Assembly (NCBI GenBank): GCA_016707895.1
Contig: JADJGV010000009.1
Coordinates: forward strand, 1-64,000
DNA from: Myxococcales bacterium
GTDB lineage: Bacteria > Myxococcota_A > Polyangia > Haliangiales > Haliangiaceae
Reading direction: 5' to 3'
Length of the DNA stretch: 64,000 nucleotides
Of this stretch, positions 9,475 through 18,238 are shown piece by piece (position 1 is the first letter of the stretch; each line of letters opens with the position of its first letter). The notes below the pieces were generated by a model, which worked only from the letters and a program-made list of their open reading frames with translations, was not told the origin of the DNA and searched no databases. Made by a program: the position numbers and the translations under genes.

Positions 9475-9516
9475 GTGCGCAAATCCACCGCAGCGCCCGT
9501 GCGCAGATCCACCGCA
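9475..9516. repeat. 18-base motif, copies 2 and 3 (24-base period)
   Basis: Copy 2 (9475-9492) is identical to the motif at 7819-7836; copy 3 (9499-9516) differs at one base (AGAT for AAAT). The two are in direct repeat with a 24-base period. They lie 49 bases upstream of the sco-PCuAC start, almost the same distance as copy 1 from the MFS start on the same strand. A shared operator or promoter element is inferred. Confidence 0.5.
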
Positions 9517-9531
9517 GGGGCGCGTCGCGCG

Positions 9532-10167
9532 TTACCAGACGGTCAGCACGAAGTCGAACGACGGGCCCCAGGTCGACGTGCCCGCGACGTCGATCGTGTT
9601 GATGTCGACGCGCAGCGCGATGTTCCAGACGCCCTTGCCCCACGGCACGAACGTCAGCCCGTAGGCGCGGTGGGTGAGCGACGCGTCGGGGTCGGTCGTC
9701 ATCGCCGGCCCGCTGCCGCTGGTGAGCGTGCCGCTGCCGCCGCCCAGCATGAGGTCGAGGCTGACCGGCGGGATCGGCGCGAACGACAGGCGCAGCGCGT
9801 TGCCGGTGCCGTCGAACTTCGAGCCGGTGGCGCCCTCGCCCAGCGTGACGGTGCTCCACAGCCGCGAGTAGCCGAGCCCGAGCTTCCACACCTTCACGCC
9901 CAGGTCGAGGTGCAGCTGGGTCAGGTCGCCGTCGCGCAAGAAGCCGCGCCGCGCGCCCCAGTGGACCCCGACCGGGACGCGCTGGTAGGCGATCGACTCG
10001 GAGAACACCCGGACCCAGCCCGGCGGGACGCCGGACTGGTCGTCCGCCTTGACCCAGCCGCTGCCGTCGCTGTTGACCAGGGCCGCCGAGGCGGCGTTGT
10101 AGGGGCCGACGCCGAAGATGCAGCCCGGGGCGCCGAGGAGCCCAAGGACGAGGGCGAGCGCACGCAC
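9532..10167 (-). CDS. Putative outer-membrane lipoprotein with beta-rich fold
   Basis: 211 residues from GTG 10167, with a lipoprotein-like signal (LLGAPGC, Cys16). The rest is rich in alternating polar/hydrophobic strands ending in FDFVLTVW; an aromatic C-terminal residue is typical of outer-membrane barrels. Segments such as KVWKLGLGYSRLWSTVTLG and VSLDLMLGGGSGTLTS look like amphipathic strands. There are no catalytic motifs. I do not recognise the family. It is transcribed away from the small-peptide operon; the 187-base gap between them holds a sigma-54-like promoter for the other direction. Confidence 0.6.
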   Translation of the reverse strand: MRALALVLGLLGAPGCIFGVGPYNAASAALVNSDGSGWVKADDQSGVPPGWVRVFSESIAYQRVPVGVHWGARRGFLRDGDLTQLHLDLGVKVWKLGLGYSRLWSTVTLGEGATGSKFDGTGNALRLSFAPIPPVSLDLMLGGGSGTLTSGSGPAMTTDPDASLTHRAYGLTFVPWGKGVWNIALRVDINTIDVAGTSTWGPSFDFVLTVW

Positions 10168-10293
10168 CTCCCCACGATATCACCGGCGGGTGGGGGCGCG
10201 GCCGCGTCCGATCGCCGACCGCGGGGAGCGGATCGGAGCCTGGATCCCCGCCGTCCCCGGGGCCCGCGGGCGCCGATCCGCGGCGATCGGCGC

Positions 10294-10309
10294 TGGCACA
10301 TCGCGTGCT
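10294..10309 (+). promoter_or_regulatory. Candidate sigma-54 promoter for the small-peptide operon
   Basis: The 16-mer TGGCACATCGCGTGCT fits the sigma-54 pattern TGGCACG-N4-TTGCW, keeping the -24 TGGCAC and a GTGCT at -12 with exact spacing. It lies 45 bases before ATG 10355, so transcription would start near 10321. A sigma-54 activator is encoded at 40652-42052, though nothing here links the two. By chance in GC-rich DNA such a match is unusual but possible. Confidence 0.45.
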
Positions 10310-10354
10310 CTAGCCCCCGGCAGGACCCCGCCCCCCAACCATCGAGGACGTGCC

Positions 10355-10645
10355 ATGCCCCCCACCCCCAAGGATGCCTTCGCCACCATCGACCCCGCCG
10401 ACCTCGCCACGGTCGCCGGCGGTCGCCGCTCGTCGAGCAGCTCCAGCCGCGACACCCAGGACCGGATGATGGACATGCTCGGCGACATCGAGAGCGCCAT
10501 CAAGGACCTCGGTCGCAACCAGAACCAAGGCAGCGACGCGCTGTCGCAGCTGATGCCGATCCTGGCGCTATCGATGCTCAACCAGCCGCAGCAAGCGCCG
10601 GTGCCCCAGGTGATCTGCCAGGGCCGCGGCAAGAAGGGCTGGTAG
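10355..10645 (+). CDS. Small peptide with double-glycine-type leader
   Basis: 96 residues. The N-terminus (TPKDAFATIDPADLATVAGG, residues 4-23) has the look of a double-glycine leader of bacteriocins and RiPP precursors: acidic/hydrophobic, with L-x-x-V-x-GG before the cut. The following mature part opens with RRSSSSSSRD, then an amphipathic helix (DRMMDMLGDIESAIKDLG), a Gln/Asn-rich stretch, and PQVICQGRGKKGW with a single Cys near the end. It contains no modification-rich Cys/Ser/Thr core beyond the Ser run. The coupled downstream gene is unknown, and no C39 peptidase-type ABC exporter is in the window. It could be a secreted bacteriocin-like peptide or a non-RiPP small protein that merely resembles one. 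Confidence 0.6.
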   Translation: MPPTPKDAFATIDPADLATVAGGRRSSSSSSRDTQDRMMDMLGDIESAIKDLGRNQNQGSDALSQLMPILALSMLNQPQQAPVPQVICQGRGKKGW

Positions 10646-10649
10646 CGTC

Positions 10650-11885
10650 GTGCGGATCGTGCGGCTGGTGGAAGAGGCGTTCCACCGCGACGACGAGGAT
10701 CGTCCGCTGCGCGAGATCCGCACGCCGCCGGCCTACCTGCGGGCCGGCGACATCGAGCACAAGGCCTGCCCGTACGCCGGCTCGCGCGCGCGCAGCGGCT
10801 GCCCGATCAACGTCGGTGCGCTGCGCCAGGCGTCGGCGCACTGGCCCGAGCTGATCGACGCGCTCGCGCTGGTGCGCACGCTGCACCGCGACGCGCGCGG
10901 CGCCGGGCCGGCGACGCTGATGGACCTGTGGCGCGTCAGCCAGCTCGGCGCCGCGCTGCCGTGGTTCTACCTGCTGCGCGCCCGCGGCGCGGCGCCGGCG
11001 CCGGCGTTCGCCGCGGCGCTGGCCAAGGCGTGCCAGGGCACCGGCGTCTGGGCGCAGCGCGTGCTGGCCGACGAGCTGGCCGGCGCGCCGCCGTCGGGCG
11101 CGTGGACCGCCGAGGCGATCCTGGCATCGAGCGAGCGCACCGGCACGCTGGTCGGCGAGGTCGAGGCGTGCGCCGGCCCCGAGGCGATGCTGCGGCGCTG
11201 CTTCGCCGCGCTGGTCGACGGCGCGCCGACGCTGGCGCACCCGGCGGTGGCCGCGCTGGCCGTCGAGCGCGACGCGCTCCTGGGCTTCGGTGCGCACTAC
11301 GCCAACTGGAAGCTGGTGCTGTGGCTGCACGCGCTGGCCCGGCAGTTCGTCTACGCCGATCTGCTGCTCGCGCTAGGGCATGATCACGCGCTGGCCGCGC
11401 CGATCGCCGCGCTGGCCGCGGCCGGCGACGATCCGCCCGACTTCGTGCGGGTGGCGCCGGCTGACCCGGCGGCGGTGTCGCTGCCCAGCCGGGTGGCGTG
11501 GCTGACGCAGGTCGCGAGCCGCGTGGTGCCGTTCGCGCCCGACGGCAGCGATCGCGCGCTGACCGCCGCCGCGCTGGCGATCGCGCGGGTCAGCGGCGTC
11601 GACGACTTCGCTGGCGACTTGCACGACGAGGTGGCGGCGGTGGCCCGGCTGGGCGCGCCGGCCGCGGCGCTGGCGGCGCGCGCGCTGATGACGTACGCGC
11701 GGCTCGACGCGATCCTCGGCGTCGCGGCGGCGGCGGTCGAGGCCGGCTTCGCGCGCGCCGACGGCGACGATCGCCCGGTGGCGCGGCTCGACGCGGCGAC
11801 CCGCGACCGCCTGCTGAGCGCGCCGCCGCGCGCGGCGCTGACGGCGCTGGCGCCGCGGACGCTGGCGGCGCTGGCCGCGCGGTGA
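10650..11885 (+). CDS. Unknown protein coupled to the double-glycine peptide
   Basis: 411 residues from GTG 10650, only four bases after the peptide gene's stop, so translation is probably coupled (GTG 10659 is an alternative). The N-terminal 60 residues are the most distinctive: REIRTPPAYLRAGDIEHK then CPYAG and SGCPINVGAL, with two Cys that could bind metal. The rest is an Ala-rich, nearly all-helical body (for example HPAVAALAVERDALLGFG) without a recognised catalytic motif or membrane segment. It does not resemble LanB/LanC, YcaO or radical SAM enzymes. The context makes it a candidate partner, immunity or processing factor for the peptide, but no function is shown by sequence. Confidence 0.6.
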   Translation: MRIVRLVEEAFHRDDEDRPLREIRTPPAYLRAGDIEHKACPYAGSRARSGCPINVGALRQASAHWPELIDALALVRTLHRDARGAGPATLMDLWRVSQLGAALPWFYLLRARGAAPAPAFAAALAKACQGTGVWAQRVLADELAGAPPSGAWTAEAILASSERTGTLVGEVEACAGPEAMLRRCFAALVDGAPTLAHPAVAALAVERDALLGFGAHYANWKLVLWLHALARQFVYADLLLALGHDHALAAPIAALAAAGDDPPDFVRVAPADPAAVSLPSRVAWLTQVASRVVPFAPDGSDRALTAAALAIARVSGVDDFAGDLHDEVAAVARLGAPAAALAARALMTYARLDAILGVAAAAVEAGFARADGDDRPVARLDAATRDRLLSAPPRAALTALAPRTLAALAAR

Positions 11886-11901
11886 TCGCCGCGGCGCGGC
11901 C

Positions 11902-12678
11902 TCAGGGCCCGCACACGGTGAACGACTCGAACCGGACGGTGCCGCCCTGGCCCTCGCTCCACGCGCGCAGGGTGCCCGTGACCTGGCTGAGATCGAACGG
12001 CGGCGCCTCGCTGTGCATGAGCTGCCAGGTCACGCCGTCGGCCGACACGTCCCAGCGCATCGTGCCGTCGCGCTCGCTCAGGCGCCAGAATCGCTCCAGC
12101 CCATCCCACGGGCGTTGCTCGAGGTCGGTGTCGTTGATGTCGACCACGAGCCGGGGCATCGACGTCATCGTGTGCCAGATCTGCGCCTCGGCGCCGGCCA
12201 GCGTGACCTCGAAGATGGTGAAGAAGCGTTCGTTGGGTGGCAGCGACGCGACCTCGACGATCACCGCGCCGCCGCGGAGGTCCAGCGTCGCGGCTGAGTG
12301 GTACTCGCCGCCATCGCCGGCGCTGACGCCGACCGAGATGGCCAGCTGGCCGTCGACCTCGTCGTTGGCGCCGGTGTTGGCGGGGTCGCTGGTGAAGCGC
12401 GGCCCGGGGCCGGGCTGGTCGAACTCGTCGCGCCACAGCAGGGTCCGGTCGCCACACGCGTTGGCCGTGCACTGCCCGGCGACGCCGCCGGCCACCTCGT
12501 CGCCGTAGGCCCGCCCCGAGGGGCACGCGCCGTCGGCGAACGAGCACAGCCCGTCGGGCTCGCAGCGTCCGCCCGGGCCGCAGCTGTCGGCGGCGCCGGC
12601 GCAGCGGTGGCCGTCGAGCGACGCGCAGCCGGCGAGCGACGCGACCGCCGCGACCAGCGAGACCAGGCGGCGTGTCAC
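11902..12678 (-). CDS. Lipoprotein with Cys-rich head and concanavalin-A-like lectin/glucanase domain
   Basis: 258 residues from GTG 12678, with lipobox LAGC (Cys18). Residues 25-77 hold a Cys-rich segment (RCAGAADSCGPGGRCEPDG, then CPSG and QCTANACGD), a small disulphide-rich head common in myxobacterial lipoproteins. From LLWRDEFDQPGPGPRFT (near 82) to the end is a jelly-roll typical of DUF1349/LamG-like lectin domains: YHSAATLDLRGGAVIVEV, FFTIFEVTLAG, and TVRFESFTVCGP at the C-terminus. It is probably surface-exposed and may bind glycans. It is convergent with the preceding plus-strand gene, with 16 bases between stops. Confidence 0.65.
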   Translation of the reverse strand: MTRRLVSLVAAVASLAGCASLDGHRCAGAADSCGPGGRCEPDGLCSFADGACPSGRAYGDEVAGGVAGQCTANACGDRTLLWRDEFDQPGPGPRFTSDPANTGANDEVDGQLAISVGVSAGDGGEYHSAATLDLRGGAVIVEVASLPPNERFFTIFEVTLAGAEAQIWHTMTSMPRLVVDINDTDLEQRPWDGLERFWRLSERDGTMRWDVSADGVTWQLMHSEAPPFDLSQVTGTLRAWSEGQGGTVRFESFTVCGP

Positions 12679-12835
12679 CCGTCGATGGTACCAGGCCCCG
12701 CCAGCCAGGTCGCGGGCCGCGCCGGCTCACGTGCTGGCGCGCTCGATCAGCGTCGCCGCTGGACCCAGTAACCGCGATCACGCGCCGCGGAGCCCCCTCT
12801 TGCGCGTCGCGGCGATCGCGGCCCAAGGTGGAGGC

Positions 12836-13090
12836 ATGCCGACCTACGTCTACGAGACCCGCCCCGCCGATGGCAGCGCGCCGCGCACCTTCGAGGTGCA
12901 GCAGCGCATGGCCGACGCGCCGCTGACGCGGCACCCCGAGACCGGCGAGCCGGTCGAGCGCGTGCTGTCGGCGCCGTTCCTCGGCGGCATGGCCGCCGGC
13001 AAGGCCGCCGACGCCTGCGAGATGCCGAGCCTCGGCGGCTGCGGCATGGGCGCGTGCGGCATGGGCGGCTGCGGCGGCGGCGACGCGTGA
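12836..13090 (+). CDS. FmdB-like small protein lacking zinc-ribbon cysteines, with Cys/Met/Gly tail
   Basis: 84 residues from ATG 12836 behind an AAGGTGGAGG ribosome site. MPTYVYETR matches the start of FmdB-type regulatory zinc ribbons (MPTYxYxC), and ETGEPVERVLSAPF (residues 35-48) matches the second half, but every CxxC cysteine of the ribbon is replaced (Glu7, Arg32-His33). Instead, residues 61-81 form CEMPSLGGCGMGACGMGGCG, a Cys/Met-rich tail that might bind metal. The gene ends in a GTGA overlap with the MYXO-CTERM protein, implying an operon. The FmdB role is poorly known; loss of the ribbon makes a different function likely. Confidence 0.7.
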   Translation: MPTYVYETRPADGSAPRTFEVQQRMADAPLTRHPETGEPVERVLSAPFLGGMAAGKAADACEMPSLGGCGMGACGMGGCGGGDA

Positions 13091-13626
13091 AGGCCCTGGC
13101 CGCGGTGGCGGCGGCGGCGCTGGCGGTGGCGGCCCCGCGGCCGGCGCGCGCGTGCTCGCTGTTCGGCTACGAGCCGATGACGCTGGGCGACAACGGCGAC
13201 ACGGTCGCGCCGACGCTGAGCGTCACGCGCGCGACGGTGTGGCGCGGCGACGGCAGCTGCGAAGGCACCGGCATCGTCACGCTCGAGGTCGACGCCGCTG
13301 ACGACCGCGGGACGGTCGGGTTCCTGGTGCGCGTCACGCGCCCCGGCGCCGTGCTGTTCCCGGGCCTGCCCGCGACGCCTTTCACCCAGATGATCGCCGA
13401 CCCGGCGCTGCACTTCGTCGACGAAGGCCAGCCGGTCGACCTGACGCTCGAGGTGCGCGCGATCGACCTCGACGGCAACCTGAGCGCGCCGGTCTCGGTC
13501 GACGTGCTCGACGTGCCGCCCGGCGACGAGGGCGGCTGCGCGGCGGGCGGCGGTGGCGCGGGGGCGGCGTGGCTGGCCGCGCTGGCGCTGGTGCCGCTGG
13601 CGCGGCGCCGCCGCGCGCGGGGCTGA
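13087..13626 (+). CDS. Exported protein with MYXO-CTERM-type sorting tail
   Basis: 179 residues from GTG 13087, overlapping the previous stop. A signal peptide (LAAVAAAALAVAAPRPARA) is followed by a beta-sandwich-like domain with DNGDTVAPTLSVTRATVW, GIVTLEVDAADDRGTVGFLV and LTLEVRAIDLDGNLSAPVSV, reminiscent of Ig/fibronectin-like folds. The C-terminus is GGCAAGGGGAG, then hydrophobic WLAALALVPLA and RRRRARG. This Gly-Cys, helix, Arg-cluster layout is the MYXO-CTERM signal, thought to mediate surface anchoring after cleavage near the Cys. Function beyond surface exposure is unknown. Confidence 0.78.
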   Translation: MKALAAVAAAALAVAAPRPARACSLFGYEPMTLGDNGDTVAPTLSVTRATVWRGDGSCEGTGIVTLEVDAADDRGTVGFLVRVTRPGAVLFPGLPATPFTQMIADPALHFVDEGQPVDLTLEVRAIDLDGNLSAPVSVDVLDVPPGDEGGCAAGGGGAGAAWLAALALVPLARRRRARG

Positions 13627-13675
13627 TCGCGCGCGGCTGATCGCCGGCGTCGTACCGGCGTGCTAGCCACGCCGG

Positions 13676-15565
<1,890 letters not shown>

Positions 15566-15608
15566 GGCTGACGCGTGACGCGGTCGGCGTGACGTAGACT
15601 GCGCGGCG

Positions 15609-16064
15609 ATGAAGCTCGTGCGTCGCCTCCACCTCTGGCTCAGCGTCTTCTTCGCGCCGTCGATCGTGTTCTTCGCGCTGTCGGGGCTGGTGCTGCTCAA
15701 CGAGTGGAACGAAGGCGAGGGTGGGGCCAAGCCGTCGACGGTAGCGGTGCGGCTGGCGCAGGTGCACAAGAGCCAGAGCTACGCGGCGCCGCCGGCGCGG
15801 GCCCGCCCGCCCGAGCCCCCGGCGGGGCGCCAGCCCGACAACCTCGGCGTCGATCGCGCGGCTGCGCGGCAGCCGGCGCCGCCGCGGGCCCGGCCGCACC
15901 GCTCGGCGCCGCTCAAGGCGTTCTTCGTGCTGATGACGCTGGCGCTGATCACGACCACCGGGCTGGGCGTCGCGGTGGCGTGGTCGTTCCGCAAGGAGCG
16001 CCGCCTGATCCTGGCCACGCTGGGCGCCGGCTGTCTCGTCCCGCTGGTGCTGCTGTTGCTGTGA
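15609..16064 (+). CDS. Small PepSY-associated-type membrane protein
   Basis: 151 residues. It begins KLVRRLHLWLSVFFAPSIVFFALSG, the arginine-histidine-tryptophan opening seen in PepSY-associated transmembrane proteins. A Pro/Ala/Arg-rich loop (about 58-100) separates it from two further hydrophobic segments (KAFFVLMTLALITTTGLGVAVAW and LILATLGAGCLVPLVLLLL), with RKERR between. There is no PepSY peptidase-propeptide domain, so it is much shorter than iron-reductase relatives. It starts at ATG 15609 soon after recQ; the link to recQ is probably incidental. Function unknown; an inner-membrane accessory role is inferred. Confidence 0.65.
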   Translation: MKLVRRLHLWLSVFFAPSIVFFALSGLVLLNEWNEGEGGAKPSTVAVRLAQVHKSQSYAAPPARARPPEPPAGRQPDNLGVDRAAARQPAPPRARPHRSAPLKAFFVLMTLALITTTGLGVAVAWSFRKERRLILATLGAGCLVPLVLLLL

Positions 16065-16102
16065 TCACGAGCGCGGCGGGGCGCCGCGTGCGCGGCGGTC
16101 CG

Positions 16103-17374
16103 ATGCCGTACAGTTGCGTCGTGCGCACCGTGGTCGTCCTCGCGTTGTCGGCCGCCGCCTGCAACCAGGTGTTCGGGCTCGATCCGGTCGCTGGCCCCGA
16201 CGGCGGCCCGCCGATGATCGACGCGCCGTCGCCGTCGGTCGATCAGATCGTCGTGGGCGGCGAGCACACCTGCGCGCGCATCGGCGATCGCGTGCGGTGC
16301 TGGGGCGCCGGCGGCGATGGCCAGCTGGGCACCGCGGCGATGGACGACATCACGCTCGCCGCCGACGCGCCGACGGTCGACGTCGGGCCGGTGACCGCGC
16401 TGGTCGCCGGCGCCGCGCACACCTGCGCGCGGCTGACCGACGGCACCGTCGCGTGCTGGGGCGCCGGCGCCAACGGGCGGCTCGGCTACGGCGCCATCAA
16501 CAACGTCGGCGACACCGAGCCGCCGCGGCAGGCCGGCTCGGTCGACCTCGGCGGCGGCATGGTCGGCGCGCTCGCGGCCGGCGCCGCCCACACCTGCGCC
16601 GCGGTGCCTGGCATCGCGATGCGGTGCTGGGGCGCCGCCTCCGACGGTCGGCTCGGCAACAACTCGACGCAGGACGTCGGGGACAACGAGACGCCGGCGA
16701 TGTCGATCGCGGTCGCCGGCACCAGCGGCGTGCAAGGCATCGCGACCGGCGGCGCGCACACGTGCGTCGTCGACAACAGCGGCCAGGTGCGGTGCTTCGG
16801 CCTGGGGAGCTCGGGCCAGCTCGGCTACGCCAGCGCCGCCAGCCTCCCGGCTCCCGGCGGCATGGTCCTGGTCGGCGCCGCCGCGCAGGCGATGGTGGCC
16901 GGCGCGGCCCACACCTGCGCCATCCAGGTCGACGATCTCGTGCGGTGCTGGGGCAGCGGGCTCGACGGTCGGCTCGGCACCGGCACCACCGACGACATCG
17001 GCGTCACCAACACGCCGGCCGACAAGGCGCCGATCGACCTGGATGGCCTCGCGATGGCGCTGGCCGCGGGCGACCGCCACACCTGCGCGCTGCTCGACGG
17101 CGGCGGCGTGATCTGCTGGGGCGCCAACGAGCGGGGCCAGCTCGGCTACGGCAACCAGAACTCGGTCGGCTGGAGCGGACCTCCGGCGAGCGCCGGGTTG
17201 GTGCCGCTGCCCGGCCCGGCGCGCGCGATCGCCGCCGGCGGGGATCACACCTGCGCGGTGCTGATGGGCGGCGAGGCGGTCTGCTGGGGTGCCAACGACC
17301 GCGGCCAGCTGGGCTACGGCGACCGCGAGGATCGCGGCGACGACGAGCCGGTCGGCGAGCGCGTGCCGCTCTGA
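16103..17374 (+). CDS. RCC1-repeat lipoprotein
   Basis: 423 residues starting MPYSCVVRTVVVLALSAAAC with lipobox SAAC (a GTG a few codons later is an alternative start). Seven repeats of about 50 residues follow, each with the pattern AGxxHTCAxxxxGxVxCWGxGxxGxLG; the first is VGGEHTCARIGDRVRCWGAG and the last VCWGANDRGQLGYGD. These are bacterial RCC1-like blades that close a seven-bladed propeller. The two invariant Cys per blade (HTC, CWG) probably form disulphides in the envelope. Such lipoproteins are abundant in myxobacteria and thought to be surface binding proteins; the ligand is unknown. Confidence 0.85.
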   Translation: MPYSCVVRTVVVLALSAAACNQVFGLDPVAGPDGGPPMIDAPSPSVDQIVVGGEHTCARIGDRVRCWGAGGDGQLGTAAMDDITLAADAPTVDVGPVTALVAGAAHTCARLTDGTVACWGAGANGRLGYGAINNVGDTEPPRQAGSVDLGGGMVGALAAGAAHTCAAVPGIAMRCWGAASDGRLGNNSTQDVGDNETPAMSIAVAGTSGVQGIATGGAHTCVVDNSGQVRCFGLGSSGQLGYASAASLPAPGGMVLVGAAAQAMVAGAAHTCAIQVDDLVRCWGSGLDGRLGTGTTDDIGVTNTPADKAPIDLDGLAMALAAGDRHTCALLDGGGVICWGANERGQLGYGNQNSVGWSGPPASAGLVPLPGPARAIAAGGDHTCAVLMGGEAVCWGANDRGQLGYGDREDRGDDEPVGERVPL

Positions 17375-17425
17375 GGCGCGCCGGGCGCGCGGATCCGGCG
17401 CCACGTCGGCCGGCGCGGGTGATAT

Positions 17426-18235
17426 ATGGCGGGGGTGAGCGTCGCTGACGCCGAGCAGATCGAACGCGCCCGCACCGCTGGCGCCGCCGCGCACCCTGGC
17501 GTGACGCTCGCGGCCGAGGCGTTCGCGGCGCGGGCCGGCGCGCTCGAGGTCGCGGCGCTCGAGGCGCACGGCGCCGATCTGTACCTGGCGTGGGCGTGCC
17601 TGGCCGGAGATCCGATCGCGCTGCGCCGCTTCGACGACGGCGTCCTGCGGCCGGCCAGCGATGGCGTGCGCGCGATCGATCGATCGCCGGCGTTCGTCGA
17701 CGAGGTCCAGCAGCGCGTGCGCGCGCACCTGCTGGTCGGCGACGGGAGCCCGCGGCTGGCCGACTACGCCGGGCGCGGGCCGCTGCGGGCGTGGGTCGCG
17801 GTCGCGGCGGTGCGCACCGCGCTGATGATGCGCCGGGCCCAGGGCCGCAAGCGCGAGGTCGCCGACGACGACTGGGCCGGCGCGCTGTCGCTGGTCGCCA
17901 CCGGCAACCCCGAGCTCGACCTGCTCAAGCACCAGCACGCGGACGCGTTCGCGGCGGCGCTGCGCGACGCGGCGCTGGCGCTCGAGCCGCGGCTGCGCGC
18001 GGTGCTGGCGATGCACTTCACCGAGGGGCTGTCGATCGACGAGATCGGCGCGGTCTACGCCGTCCACCGCGCGACCGCGGCCCGCTGGGTGCAACGCGCC
18101 AAGGACGAGCTGCACGCGACGACCCGCGGCCTCCTGACCGAGCGCCTCGGGCTGACGCCGTCCGAGATCGAGCGGGTCGGCGCGCTGGTGCGGAGCCAGC
18201 TCGACGTCAGCCTGTCGCAGCTGTTCGCTGCGTGA
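17426..18235 (+). CDS. RNA polymerase sigma-70-like factor, Myxococcales family 1 type
   Basis: 269 residues from ATG 17426. A helical N-terminal part with region-2-like sequence (DLYLAWACLAGDPIALRRFD, residues 51-70, and LADYAGRGPLRAWVAVAAVRTALMMRR near 110-136) is followed by a region 4 helix-turn-helix (RLRAVLAMHFTEGLSIDEIG, then AVYAVHRATAARWVQRAKDEL near 205-235). The arrangement matches the small Myxococcales-specific sigma family (gmx1). It probably recruits RNA polymerase to a few promoters. There is no adjacent anti-sigma gene; the kinase-receptor genes elsewhere in the window are candidate signalling partners only by analogy. It is convergent with the membrane-protein gene, three bases apart. 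Confidence 0.82.
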   Translation: MAGVSVADAEQIERARTAGAAAHPGVTLAAEAFAARAGALEVAALEAHGADLYLAWACLAGDPIALRRFDDGVLRPASDGVRAIDRSPAFVDEVQQRVRAHLLVGDGSPRLADYAGRGPLRAWVAVAAVRTALMMRRAQGRKREVADDDWAGALSLVATGNPELDLLKHQHADAFAAALRDAALALEPRLRAVLAMHFTEGLSIDEIGAVYAVHRATAARWVQRAKDELHATTRGLLTERLGLTPSEIERVGALVRSQLDVSLSQLFAA

Positions 18236-18238
18236 GCG

